Source: Nomia melanderi (Eukaryota; Arthropoda; Insecta; Hymenoptera; Halictidae). From it: 64,000 nt of DNA. The notes beneath the pieces were generated by a model. The model saw only the letters and a list, made by a program, of their open reading frames with translations. It ran no database searches and was not told where the DNA came from. The stretch lies in assembly GCF_051020985.1 (NCBI RefSeq), contig NW_027475133.1, positions 6,138,001 to 6,202,000 of the forward strand, given 5' to 3'. Made by a program: the position numbers and the translations under genes. Position 1 is the first letter of the stretch; every line of letters starts with the position of its first letter. Shown here piece after piece: positions 1-11,376 of this stretch.

Positions 1-350
1 GGAGGCCCTGGCGCATGAATCTGGGCAGCGGGAACGACCTCGGACCACCATGGACCGAGAAAATCACCGTCTCATGGAGCCGGACACTCAGGGTCAGGGA
101 AAAATCCAATATATATCTGGTGATATCTCGGGTGCTATTACAGATAGCGCAAAAAATCAAAGTGCATTGTCTGTAGGAGGCCCAGGCGAATGAATCTGTG
201 CAGCGGGAACGACCTCGGACCACCACGGGCCGAGAAAACCACCGTCTCATGGGTCCGGACACTCAGGGTCAGGGGAAAATCCAATATATATCTGGTGATA
301 TCTCGGGTGCTATTACAGATAGCGCAATAAACCAAAGTGCATTGTCTGTA

Positions 351-525
351 GGAGGCCCTTGCGAATGAATCTGTGCCGCAGGAACGACCTCGGACCACCA
401 GTGGCCGAGAAAATTACAGATATTCGGAATCCGTCACCCAAGGTCATGTAAAAATCCAGCAAATATGTGGTGATATCTCGGGTGCTATTAGAGATAGCGC
501 AATAAACCAAAGTGCATTGTCTGTA
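351..525 (+). repeat. Type B monomer (first of 30); lineage with a divergent 57-bp core
   Basis: The window at about 412-468 aligns base for base with type A but differs at about 20 of 57 positions. It contains a quasi-palindrome, CGGAATCCG. Typical B monomers also have GCCGCAGG in place of GCAGCGGG and CAGTGGCC in place of CAGGGGCC. B monomers start at 351, 1051, 5076, 8751, 10326, 11727, 12252, 13651, 14526, 15576, 16626, 16976, 17501, 17851, 18201, 18551, 19077, 19952, 20477, 21177, 21702, 22052, 22402, 22752, 23277, 23627, 35169, 38667, 46189 and 50563. Those at 11727, 13651, 21702 and 22052 have a type A left half joined to a B core. Confidence 0.9.
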
Positions 526-2450
526 GGAGGCCCTGGCGCATGAATCTGGGCAGCGGGAACGACCAAGGACCACCAGGGGCCGAGAAAACCACCGACTCAC
601 GGGGCCGGACACTCAGGGTCAGGGGAAAATCCAATATATATCTGGTGATATCTCGGGTGCTATTAGAGACAGCGCAATAAACAAAAGTGAATTATCTGCA
701 GGAGGCCCTGGCGCATGCATCTGTGCAGCGGGAACGACCTCGGACCACCAGGGGCCAAGAAAACCACCGTCTCATGGCGCCGGACACTCAGGGTCAGGGA
801 AAAATCCAATATATATCTGGTGATATCTCGGGTGCTATTAGAGATAGAGCACTAAATCAAAGTGCATTGTCTGTAGGAGGCCCAGGCGAATGAATCTGTG
901 CAGCGGGAAGGACCTCGGTCCACCAGGGGCCGAGAAAATCACCGTCTCATGGAGCCGGAAACTCAGGGTCAGGGAAAAATCCAATATATATCTGGTGATA
1001 TCTCGGGTGCTATTACAGATAGCGCAATAAACCAAAGTGCATTGTCTGTAGGAGGCCCTTGCGAATGAATCTGTGCCGCAGGAACGACCTCGGAACACCA
1101 GTGGCCGAGAAAATTACAGATATTCGGAATCCGTCACCCATGGTCATGTAAAAATCCAGCAAATATCTGGTGATATCTCGGGTGCTATTAGAGATAGCGC
1201 AATAAACCAAAGTTCATTGTCTGTAGGAGGCCCAGGCGAATGAATCTGGGCAGCGGGAACGACCTCGGACCACCAGGGGCAGAGAAAATCACCGTCTCAT
1301 GGGGCCGGACACTCAGGGTCAGGGAAAAATCAAATATATATCTGGTGATATCTCGGGTGCTATTACAGATAGCGAAATAAACCAAAGTGAATTATTTGCA
1401 GGAGGCCCTGGCGCATGCATCTGTGCAGCGGGAACGACCTCGGACCACCAGGGGACGAGAAAACCACCATCTCATGGGGCCGGACACTCAGGGTCAGGGA
1501 AAAATCAAATATATATCTGGTGATATCTCGGGTGCTATTACAGATTGCGCAATAAATCAAAGTGCATTGTCTGTAGGAGGCCCAGGCGAATGAATCTGGG
1601 CAGCGGGAACGACCTCGGACCACCAGGGGCCGAGAAAATCACCGTCTCATGGGGCCGGACATTCAGGGTCAGCGGAAAATCCAATATATATCTGGTGATA
1701 TCTCAGGTGCTATTAGAGATAGCGCAATAAACCAAAGTGAATTATCTGTAGGAGGCCCTGGCGCATGAATCTGTGCAGCGGGAACGACCTCGGACCACCG
1801 GGGGCCGAGAAGACCACCGTGTCATGGGGCCGGAAACTCAGGGCCAGGGAAAAATCCAATATATATCTGGTGATATCTCTGTTGCTATTAGAGATGGCGC
1901 AATAAACCAAAGTGAATTATCTGCAGGAGGCCCTGGCGCATGCATCTGTGCAGCGGGAACGACCTCGGACCACCAGGGGCCGAGAAAACCACCGTCTCAT
2001 GGGGCCGGACACTCAGGCTCAGGGAAAAATCAAATATATATCTGGTGATATCTCAGGTGCTATTACAGATAGCGCAATAAATCAAAGTGCATTGTCTGTA
2101 GGAGGCCCTGGCGCATGTATCTGTTCAGCGGGAACGACCTCGGACCACCAGGGGCCGAGAAAACCACCGTCTCATGGGGCCGGACACTCAGGGTCAGGGA
2201 AAAATCTAACATATATCTGGTGATATCTCGGGTGCTATTAGAGATAGCGCAATAAACCAAAGTGAATTATCTGCAGGAGGCCCTGGCGCATGAATCTGTG
2301 CAGCGGGAACGACCTCGGATCACCAGGGTCCGAGAAACCCACCGTCTCATGGGGCCGGACACCCAGGGTCGGGGAAAAATCCAATATATATCTGGCGATA
2401 TCTCGGGTGCTATTACAGATAGCGCAATAAATCAAAGTGCATTGTCTGTA

Positions 2451-2975
2451 GGAGGCCCAGGCGAATGAATCTGGCCAGCGGGAACGACCTCGGACCACCA
2501 GGGGCCAAGAAAACCACCGTCTCATGGCGCCGGACACTCAGGGTCAGGGAAAAATCAAATATATATCTGGTGAAATCACGGGTGCTATTAGAGATAGCGA
2601 AATAAACCAAAGTGAATTATTTGCAGGAGGCCCTGGCGCATGCATCTGTGCAGCGGGAACGACCTCGGACCACCAGGGGACGAGAAAACCACCATCTCAT
2701 GGGGCCGGACACTCAGGGTCAGGGAAAAATCAAATATATATCTGGTGATATCTCGGGTGCTATTACAGATTGCGCAATAAATCAAAGTGCATTGTCTGTA
2801 GGAGGCCCAGGCGAATGAATCTGGGCAGCGGGAACGACCTCGGACCACCAGGGGCCGAGAAAATCACCGTCTCATGGGGCCGGACATTCAGGGTCAGAGG
2901 AAAATCCAATATATATCTGGTGATATCTCAGGTGCTATTAGAGATAGCGCAATAAACCAAAGTGAATTATCTGTA
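2451..2975 (+). repeat. E-K-L monomer trimer (first of five occurrences)
   Basis: Three linked variant monomers travel together. E has GGCCAAG, CATGGCGCCGG and GTGAAATCAC in place of the EcoRV region. K has GGGGACGAG and ACCATCTCATGG. L has AAATCACCG and GGACATTCAGG. E starts at 2451, 7001, 13126, 14701 and 19252, each followed by K at 2626, 7176, 13301, 14876 and 19427. L follows K in the first four (2801, 7351, 13476, 15051) but not at 19602. A K-L pair without E is at 1401-1750. All lie left of 20 kb. Confidence 0.8.
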
Positions 2976-5638
2976 GGAGGCCCTGGCGCATGAATCTGTG
3001 CAGCGGGAACGACCTCGGACCACCGGGGGCCGAGAAGACCACCGTGTCATGGGGCCGGAAACTCAGGGCCAGGGAAAAATCCAATATATATCTGGTGATA
3101 TCTCGGGTGCTATTACAGATAGCGCAATAAATCAAAGTGCATTGTCTGTAGGAGGCCCTGGCGCATGTATCTGTTCAGCGGGAACGACCTCGGACCACCA
3201 GGGGCCGAGAAAACCACCGTCTCATGGGGCCGGACACTCAGGGTCAGGGAAAAATCTAACATATATCTGGTGATATCTCGGGTGCTATTAGAGATAGCGC
3301 AATAAACCAAAGTGAATTATCTGCAGGAGGCCCTGGCGCATGAATCTGTGCAGCGGGAACGACCTCGGATCACCAGGGTCCGAGAAACCCACCGTCTCAT
3401 GGGGCCGGACACCCAGGGTCGGGGAAAAATCCAATATATATCTGGTGATATCTCGGGTGCTATTACAGATAGCGCAATAAATCAAAGTGCATTGTCTGCA
3501 GGAGGCCCAGGCGAATGAATCTGGGCAGCGGGAACGACCTCGGACCACCAGGGGCCGAGAAAACCACCGTCTCATGGGGCCGGACATTCAGGGTCAGGGG
3601 AAAATCTAATATATATCTGGTGATATCTCGGGTGCTATTAGAGATAGCGCAATAAACCAAAGTGAATTATCTGCAGGAGGCCCTGGCGCATGAATCTGTG
3701 CAGCGGGAACGACCTCGGATCACCAGGGTCCGAGAAACCCACCGTCACATGGGGCCGGACACCCAGGGTCGGGGAAAAATCCAATATATATCTGGTGATA
3801 TCTCGGGTGCTATTACAGATAGCGCAATAAATCAAAGTGCATTGTCTGCAGGAGGCCCAGGCGAATGAATCTGGGCAGCGGGAACGACCTCGGACCACCG
3901 GGGGCCGAGAAGACCACCGTGTCATGGGGCCGGACACTCAGGGCCAGGGAAAAATCCAATATATATCTGGTGATATCTCGGGTGCTATTAGAGATGGCGC
4001 AATAAACCAAAGTGAATTATCTGCAGGAGGCCCTGGCGCATGCATCTGTGCAGCGGGAACGACCTCGGACCACCAGGGGCCGAGAAAACCACCGTCTCAT
4101 GGGGCCGGACACTCAGGGTCAGGGAAAAATCTAACATATATCTGGTGATATCTCGGGTGCTATTAGAGATAGCGCATTAAACCAAAGTGAATTATCTGCA
4201 GGAGGCCCTGGCGCATGAATCTGTGCAGCGGGAACGACCTCGGATCACCAGGGTCCGAGAAACCCACCGTCTCATGGGGCCGGACACCCAGGGTCGGGGA
4301 AAAATCCAATATATATCTGGAGATATCTCGGCTGCTATTACAGATAGCGCAATAAATCAAAGTGCATTGTCTGTAGGAGGCCCAGGCGAATGAATCTGGG
4401 CAGCGGGAACGACCTCGGACCACCAGGGGCCGAGAAAACCACCGTCTCATGGGGCCGGACATTCAGGGTCAGGGGAAAATCTAATATATATCAGGCGATA
4501 TCTCGGGTGCTATTAGAGATACCGCAATAAACCAAAGTGAATTATCTGCAGGAGGCCCTGGCGCATGAATCTGTGCAGCGGGAACGACCTCGGATCACCA
4601 GGGTCCGAGAAAACCACCGTCTTATGGGGCCGGACACTCAGGGTCGGGGAAAAATCCAATATATATCTGGCGATATCTCGGGTGCTGTTACAGATAGCGC
4701 AATAAATCAAAGTGCATGGTCTGTAGGATACCCTGGCGCATGAATCTGGCCAGCGGGAACGACCTCGGACGACCAGGGGCCGAGAAAACCACAGCCTCAT
4801 GGGTCCGGACACTCAGGGTCAGGGAAAAATCCAATATATATCTGGTGATATCTCGGGTGCTATTAGAGATAGCGCAATAAACCAAAGTGAATTATCTGCA
4901 GGAGGCCCTGGCGCATGAATCTGTGCAGCGGGAACGACCTCGGATCACCAGGGTCCGAGAAAACCACCGTCTTATGGGGCCGGACACTCAGGGTCGGGGA
5001 AAAATCCAATATATATCCGGTGATATCTCGGGTGCTATTAGAGATAGAGCAATAAATCAAAGTGCATTGTCTGTAGGAGGCACTGGCGAATGAATCTGTG
5101 CAGCAGGAACGACCTCGGACCACCAGTGGCCGAGAAAATTACAGATATTCGGAATCCGTCACCCAAGGTCATGTAAAAATCCAGCATATATCTGGTGATA
5201 TCTCGGGTGCTATTAGAGATAGCGCGATAAATCAAAGTGAATTATCTGCAGGAGGCCCTGGCGCATGAATCTGTGCAGCGGGGACGACCACGTACCACCA
5301 GGGGCCGAGAAGTCCACCGTCTCATGGGGCCGGCCACTCAGGGTCAGGGGAAAATCCAATATATATCTGGTGATATCTCGGGTGCTATTAGAGATAGCGC
5401 AATAAGCCAAATGGAATTAACTGCAGGAGGCCCTGGCACATGCATCTGTGCTGCGGGAACGACCTAGGACCACCAGGGGCCGAGAAAACCACTGTCTCAT
5501 GGGGTCGGACACTCAGGGTAAGGGAAAAATCCAATATATATCTGGTGATATCTCGGGTGCTATTAGAGATAGCGCAATAAACGAAAGTGAATTATCTGCA
5601 GGAGGCCCTGGCGCATGAATCTGTGCAGCGGGAACGAC

Positions 5639-5659
5639 CTCGGACCACCAGGGGCCGAG
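5639..5659. other. Inverted repeat 1 of the monomer (CTCGG-N11-CCGAG)
   Basis: Monomer positions 39-43 and 55-59 are perfect 5-bp complements around an 11-nt spacer, which itself contains CC and GG that could pair. Most monomers keep both arms. The right arm is lost in the D174 lineage, where GGGGCCGAG becomes GGGGCGAG or GGGATGAG. A function in DNA or RNA folding is speculation. Confidence 0.6.
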
Positions 5660-5712
5660 AAAACCACCGTCTCATGGGGCCGGACACTCAGGGTCAGGGA
5701 AAAATCCAATAT

Positions 5713-5726
5713 ATATCTGGTGATAT
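5713..5726. other. Dyad 2 of the monomer (ATATC-TGGT-GATAT)
   Basis: Monomer positions 113-117 and 122-126 form a perfect 5-bp inverted repeat with a 4-nt loop. It lies at the 3' edge of the window that differs between types A and B and is present in both. Several amplified variants change only the loop: AGGC at 4,489-4,502, CCGG near 5,017 and TGCT near 24,446. Others break a stem: TGGTTATATC near 17,790 and GTGATGTC near 34,064. Confidence 0.6.
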
Positions 5727-5731
5727 CTCGG

Positions 5732-5750
5732 GTGCTATTAGAGATAGCGC
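5732..5750. other. Dyad 3 of the monomer (GCTAT-N5-ATAGC)
   Basis: Monomer positions 134-138 and 144-148 are perfect complements around a 5-nt loop. A G-T wobble and a further G-C pair can extend the stem to 132-150. The main haplotype marker, position 141, is in the loop: TAGAG, TACAG, TATAG, TACCG, TAGTG and TAGCG are all seen with the stem intact. Stem changes also occur (GATTGCGC near 1,545, GATACCGC near 4,525), so conservation is not absolute. Confidence 0.6.
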
Positions 5751-6125
5751 AATAAACCGAAGTGAATTATCTGCAGGAGGCCCTGGCGCATGCATCTGTG
5801 CAGCGGGAACGACCTCCGACCACCAGGGGCCGAGTAAACCACCGTCTCATAGGGCCGGACACTCAGGGTCAGGGAAAAATCCAATATATATCTGGTGATA
5901 TCTCGGGTGCTATTGCAGATAGGGCAACAAATCAAAGTGCATTGTCTGTAGGAGGCCCTGGCGCATGAATCTGGGCAGCGGGACCGACCTCGGACCACCA
6001 GGGGCCGAGAAGACCACCGTCTCATGGGGCCGGACACTCAGGGTCAGGGGAAAATCTAACATATATCTGGTGATATCTCGGGTGCTATTAGAGATAGCGC
6101 ATTAAACCAAAGTGAATTATCTGCA

Positions 6126-7875
6126 GGAGGCCCTGGCGCATGAATCTGTGCAGCGGGAACGACCTCGGATCACCAGGGTCCGAGAAACCCACCGTCTCAT
6201 GGGGCCGGACACCCAGGGTCGGGGAAAAATCCAATATATATCTGGTGATATCTCGGCTGCTATTACAGATAGCGCAATAAATCAAAGTGCATTGTCTGTA
6301 GGAGGCCCAGGCGAATGAATCTGGGCAGCGGGAACGACCTCGGACCACCAGGGGCCGAGAAAACCACCGTCTCATGGGGCCGGACATTCAGGGTCAGGGG
6401 AAAATCTAATATATATCAGGCGATATCTCGGGTGCTATTAGAGATACCGCAATAAACCAAAGTGAATTATCTGCAGGAGGCCCTGGCGCATGAATCTGTG
6501 CAGCGGGAACGACCTCGAATCACCAGGGTCCGAGAAAACCACCGTCTTATGGGGCCGGACACTCAGGGTCGGGGAAAAATCCAATATATATCTGGCGATA
6601 TCTCGGGTGCTGTTACAGATAGCGCAATAAATCAAAGTGCATGGTCTGTAGGATACCCTGGCGCATGAATCTGGCCAGCGGGAACGACCTCGGACGACCA
6701 GGGGCCGAGAAAACCACAGCCTCATGGGTCCGGACACTCAGGGTCAGGGAAAAATCCAATATATATCTGGTGATATCTCGGGTGCTATTAGAGATAGCGC
6801 AATAAACCAAAGTGAATTATCTGCAGGAGGCCCTGGCGCATGAATCTGTGCAGCGGGAACGACCTCGGATCACCAGGGTCCGAGAAAACCACCGTCTTAT
6901 GGGGCCGCACACTCAGGGTCGGGGAAAAATCCAATATATATCTGGCGATATCTCGGGTGCTATTAGAGATAGAGCAATAAATCAAAGTGCATTGTCTGTA
7001 GGAGGCGCAGGCGAATGAATCTGGCCAGCGGGAACGACCTCGGACCACCAGGGGCCAAGAAAACCACCGTCTCATGGCGCCGGACACTCAGGGTCAGGGA
7101 AAAATCAAGTATATATCTGGTGAAATCACGGGTGCTATTAGAGATAGCGCAATAAACCAAAGTGAATTATTTGCAGGAGGCCCAGGCGCATGCATCTGTG
7201 CAGCGGGAACGACCTCGGACCACCAGGGGACGAGAAAACCACCATCTCATGGGGCCGGACACTCAGGGTCAGGGAAAAATCAAATATATATCTGGTGATA
7301 TCTCGGGTGCTATTACAGATTGCGCAATAAATCAAAGTGCATTGTCTGTAGGAGGCCCAGGCGAATGAATCTGGGCAGCGGGAACGACCTCGGACCACCA
7401 GGGGCCGAGAAAATCACCGTCTCATGGGGCCGGACATTCAGGGTCAGAGGAAAATCCAATATATATCTGGTGATATCTCAGGTGCTATTCGAGATAGGGC
7501 AATAAACCAAAGTGAATTATCTGTAGGAGGCCCTGGCGCATGAATCTGTGCAGCGGGAACGACCTCGGACCACCGGGGGCCGAGAAGACCACCGTGTCAT
7601 GGGGCCGGACACTCAGGGCCAGGGAAAAATCCAATATATATCTGGTGATATCTCGGGTGCTATTAGAGATGGCGCAATAAACCAAAGTGAATTATCTGCA
7701 GGAGGCCCTGGCGCATGCATCTGTGCAGCGGGAACGACCTCGGACCACCAGGGGCCGAGAAAACCACCGTCTCATGGGGCCGGACACTCAGGGTCAGGGA
7801 AAAATCTAACATATATCTGGTGATATCTCGGGTGCTATTAGAGATAGCGCAATAAACCAAAGTGAATTATCTGCA
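6126..7875 (+). repeat. 11-monomer higher-order repeat, copy 2, replaced in its second half (1,750 bp)
   Basis: The first roughly 815 bp follow copy 1, with scattered differences such as TGATATC against AGATATC near 6,244 and CTCGAATC against CTCGGATC near 6,516. From about 6,940 the order changes to the E-K-L trimer (7,001, 7,176, 7,351) and monomers otherwise found near 2.6-3.0 kb. The copy has ten monomers instead of eleven, which fits unequal exchange with another part of the array. Confidence 0.8.
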
Positions 7876-9450
7876 GGAGGCCCTGGCGCATGAATCTGTG
7901 CAGCGGGAACGACCTCGGATCACCAGGGTCCGAGAAACCCACCGTCTCATGGGGCCGGACACCCAGGGTCGGGGAAAAATCCAATATATATCTGGTGATA
8001 TCTCGGCTGCTATTACAGATAGCGCAATAAGTCAAAGTGCATTGTCTGTAGGAGGCCCAGGCGAATGAATCTGGGCAGCGGGAACGACCTCGGACCACCA
8101 GGGGCCGAGAAAACCTCCGTCTCATGGGGCCGGACATTCAGGGTCAGGGGAAAATCTAATATATATCAGGCGATATCTCGGGTGCTATTAGAGATACCGC
8201 AATAAACCAAAGTGAATTATCTGCAGGAGGCCCTGGCGCATGAATCTGTGCAGCGGGAACGACCTCGGATCACCAGGGTCCGAGAAAACCACCGTCTTAT
8301 GGGGCCGGACACTCAGGGTCGGGGAAAAATCCAATATATATCTGGCGATATCTCGGGTGCTGTTACAGATAGCGCAATAAATCAAAGTGCATGGTCTGTA
8401 GGATACCCTGGCGCATGAATCTGGCCAGCGGGAACGACCTCGGACGACCAGGGGCCGAGAAAACCACAGCCTCATGGGTCCGGACACTCAGGGTCAGGGA
8501 AAAATCCAATATATATCTGGTGATATCTCGGGTGCTATTAGAGATAGCGCAATAAACCAAAGTGAATTATCTGCAGGAGGCCCTGGCGCATGAATCTGTG
8601 CAGCGGGAACGACCTCGGATCACCAGGGTCCGAGAAAACCACCGTCTTATGGGGCCGGACACTCAGGGTCGGGGAAAAATCCAATATATATCCGGTGATA
8701 TCTCGGGTGCTATTAGAGATAGAGCAATAAATCAAAGTGCATTGTCTGTAGGAGGCACTGGCGAATGAATCTGTGCAGCAGGAACGACCTCGGACCACCA
8801 GTGGCCGAGAAAATTACAGATATTCGGAATCCGTCACCCAAGGTCATGTAAAAATCCAGCATATATCTGGTGATATCTCGGGTGCTATTAGAGATAGCGC
8901 GATAAATCAAAGTGAATTATCTGCAGGAGGCCCTGGCGCATGAATCTGTGCAGCGGGAACGACCACGTACCACCAGGGGCCGAGAAGACCACCGTCTCAT
9001 GGGGCCGGCCACTCAGGGTCAGGGAAAAATCCAATATATATCTGGTGATATCTCGGGTGCTATTAGAGATAGCGCAATAAACCGAAGTGAATTATCTGCA
9101 GGAGGCCCTGGCGCATGCATCTGTGCAGCGGGAACGACCTCCGACCACCAGGGGCCGAGTAAACCACCGTCTCATAGGGCCGGACACTCAGGGTCAGGGA
9201 AAAATCCAATATATATCTGGTGATATCTCGGGTGCTATTGCAGATAGGGCAACAAATCAAAGTGCATTGTCTGTAGGAGGCCCTGGCGCATGAATCTGGA
9301 CAGCGGGACCGACCTCGGACCACCAGGGGCCGAGAAGACCACCGTCTCATGGGGCCGGACACTCAGGGTCAGGGGAAAATCTAACATATATCTGGTGATA
9401 TCTCGGGTGCTATTAGAGATAGCGCATTAAACCAAAGTGAATTATCTGCA
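7876..9450 (+). repeat. 11-monomer higher-order repeat, copy 3, two monomers shorter (1,575 bp)
   Basis: It follows copy 1 at an offset of 3,675 bp to about 9,000, then continues in the register of copy 1 near 5,740 at an offset of 3,325 bp. Exactly 350 bp (two monomers) are missing. The joint lies inside one monomer, between about 9,008 and 9,080, and that monomer is a hybrid of those at 5,251 and 5,601. Homology with copy 1 extends left to about 7,560. The GGGACCGACC marker is at 9,296. Confidence 0.85.
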
Positions 9451-11376
9451 GGAGGCCCTGGCGCATGAATCTGTGCAGCGGGAACGACCTCGGATCACCA
9501 GGGTCCGAGAAACCCACCGTCTCATGGGGCCGGACACCCAGGGTCGGGGAAAAATCCAATATATATCTGGTGATATCTCGGCTGCTATTACAGATAGCGC
9601 AATAAATCAAAGTGCATTGTCTGTAGGAGGCCCAGGCGAATGAATCTGGGCAGCGGGAACGACCTCGGACCACCAGGGGCCGAGAAAACCACCGTCTCAT
9701 GGGGCCGGACATTCAGGGTCAGGGGAAAATCTAATATATATCAGGCGATATCTCGGGTGCTATTAGAGATACCGCAATAAACCAAAGTGAATTATCTGCA
9801 GGAGGCCCTGGCGCATGAATCTGTGCAGCGGGAACGACCTCGAATCACCAGGGTCCGAGAAAACCACCGTCTTATGGGGCCGGACACTCAGGGTCGGGGA
9901 AAAATCCAATATATATCTGGCGATATCTCGGGTGCTGTTACAGATAGCGCAATAAATCAAAGTGCATGGTCTGTAGGATACCCTGGCGCATGAATCTGGC
10001 CAGCGGGAACGACCTCGGACGACCAGGGGCCGAGAAAACCACAGCCTCATGGGTCCGGACACTCAGGGTCAGGGAAAAATCCAATATATATCTGGTGATA
10101 TCTCGGGTGCTATTAGAGATAGCGCAATAAACCAAAGTGAATTATCTGCAGGAGGCCCTGGCGCATGAATCTGTGCAGCGGGAACGACCTCGGATCACCA
10201 GGGTCCGAGAAAACCACCGTCTTATGGGGCCGGACACTCAGGGTCGGGGAAAAATCCAATATATATCCGGTGATATCTCGGGTGCTATTAGAGATAGAGC
10301 AATAAATCAAAGTGCATTGTCTGTAGGAGGCACTGGCGAATGAATCTGTGCAGCAGGAACGACCTCGGACCACCAGTGGCCGAGAAAATTACAGATATTC
10401 GGAATCCGTCACCCAAGGTCATGTAAAAATCCAGCATATATCTGGTGATATCTCGGGTGCTATTAGAGATAGCGCGATAAATCAAAGTGAATTATCTGCA
10501 GGAGGCCCTGGCGCATGAATCTGTGCAGCGGGAACGACCACGGACCACCAGGGGCCGAGAAGACCACCGTCTCATGGGGCCGGCCACTCAGGGTCAGGGG
10601 AAAATCCAATATATATCTGGTGATATCTCGGGTGCTATTAGAGATAGCGCAATAAGCCAAATGGAATTAACTGCAGGAGGCCCTGGCACATGCATCTGTG
10701 CTGCGGGAACGACCTAGGACCACCAGGGGCCGAGAAAACCACTGTCTCATGGGGTCGGACACTCAGGGTAAGGGAAAAATCCAATATATATCTGGTGATA
10801 TCTCGGGTGCTATTAGAGATAGCGCAATAAACGAAAGTGAATTATCTGCAGGAGGCCCTGGCGCATGAATCTGTGCAGCGGGAACGACCTCGGACCACCA
10901 GGGGCCGAGAAAACCACCGTCTCATGGGGCCGGACACTCAGGGTCAGGGAAAAATCCAATATATATCTGGTGATATCTCGGGTGCTATTAGAGATAGCGC
11001 AATAAACCGAAGTGAATTATCTGCAGGAGGCCCTGGCGCATGCATCTGTGCAGCGGGAACGACCTCCGACCACCAGGGGCCGAGTAAACCACCGTCTCAT
11101 AGGGCCGGACACTCAGGGTCAGGGAAAAATCCAATATATATCTGGTGATATCTCGGGTGCTATTGCAGATAGGGCAACAAATCAAAGTGCATTGTCTGTA
11201 GGAGGCCCTGGCGCATGAATCTGGGCAGCGGGACCGACCTCGGACCACCAGGGGCCGAGAAGACCACCGTCTCATGGGGCCGGACACTCAGGGTCAGGGG
11301 AAAATCCTAATATATATCGGGTGATATCTCGGGTGCTATTACAGATAGCGCAATAAATCAAAGTGAATTATCTGCA
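9451..11376 (+). repeat. 11-monomer higher-order repeat, copy 4, full length (1,926 bp)
   Basis: It repeats copy 1 at an offset of 5,250 bp, including the B monomer (10,326) and the GGGACCGACC monomer (11,201). It also carries the CTCGAATC change seen in copy 2 (near 9,841), so its left part is closest to copy 2 and its right part to copy 1. The last monomer has an extra T (TCCTAAT near 11,307), where the array leaves its initial 175-bp phase. Confidence 0.85.

Larger units (their letters stand above)
1..4200 (+). repeat. Left mixed domain with partial 6- and 7-monomer duplications
   Basis: Twenty-four monomers without one regular higher-order period. About 1,367-1,877 recurs 1,225 bp (7 monomers) further on at about 2,592-3,102, with a C/A difference near 1,673 and 2,898. 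About 2,057-2,394 recurs 1,050 bp (6 monomers) on at about 3,107-3,444. Two type B monomers lie at 351 and 1,051. The segment from about 3,885 on is shared with 7,560 onward, so homology with the next domain begins before 4,201. Confidence 0.8.
5601..5775 (+). repeat. Reference type A monomer (anatomy of the repeat unit)
   Basis: This monomer matches the common type A form almost everywhere (it has G at position 159). Positions 1-100 are GC-rich (about 66%) and hold seven CpGs; positions 101-175 are AT-rich (about 35%) with an A5 run and an ATATATAT tract. An EcoRV site, GATATC, lies at monomer positions 122-127 (5,722-5,727). The 3' end carries the haplotype G141, C157, A165, A169, C174, which with the first base of the next monomer makes a PstI site, CTGCAG. 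The alternative haplotype C141, T157, C165, G169, T174 lacks PstI. Nine CpGs are present where about 12 are expected from base composition. Confidence 0.93.
4201..6125 (+). repeat. 11-monomer higher-order repeat, copy 1 (1,925 bp)
   Basis: Eleven monomers in a fixed order, including one type B at 5,076 and a last monomer marked by GGGACCGACC at 5,971. Sequence homology with the other copies begins slightly upstream of this monomer-based boundary. The same order returns in full at 9,451 and in altered form at 6,126 and 7,876. Confidence 0.85.

Noticed and set aside
414..436. Pol III box B-like sequence in the type B core (TTCGGAATCC)
   Set aside because: It has an extra base compared with the box B consensus and no box A at the right distance.
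412..468. Type B core as a transposon insertion
   Set aside because: Monomer length is unchanged, the segment aligns base for base with type A, and there is no target-site duplication.
5618..5634. CENP-B box
   Set aside because: The CGGG near monomer position 29 has AATC where TTCG is needed and lacks the central A. The CGGG at 129-132 and the CCCG variants fit no better on either strand.
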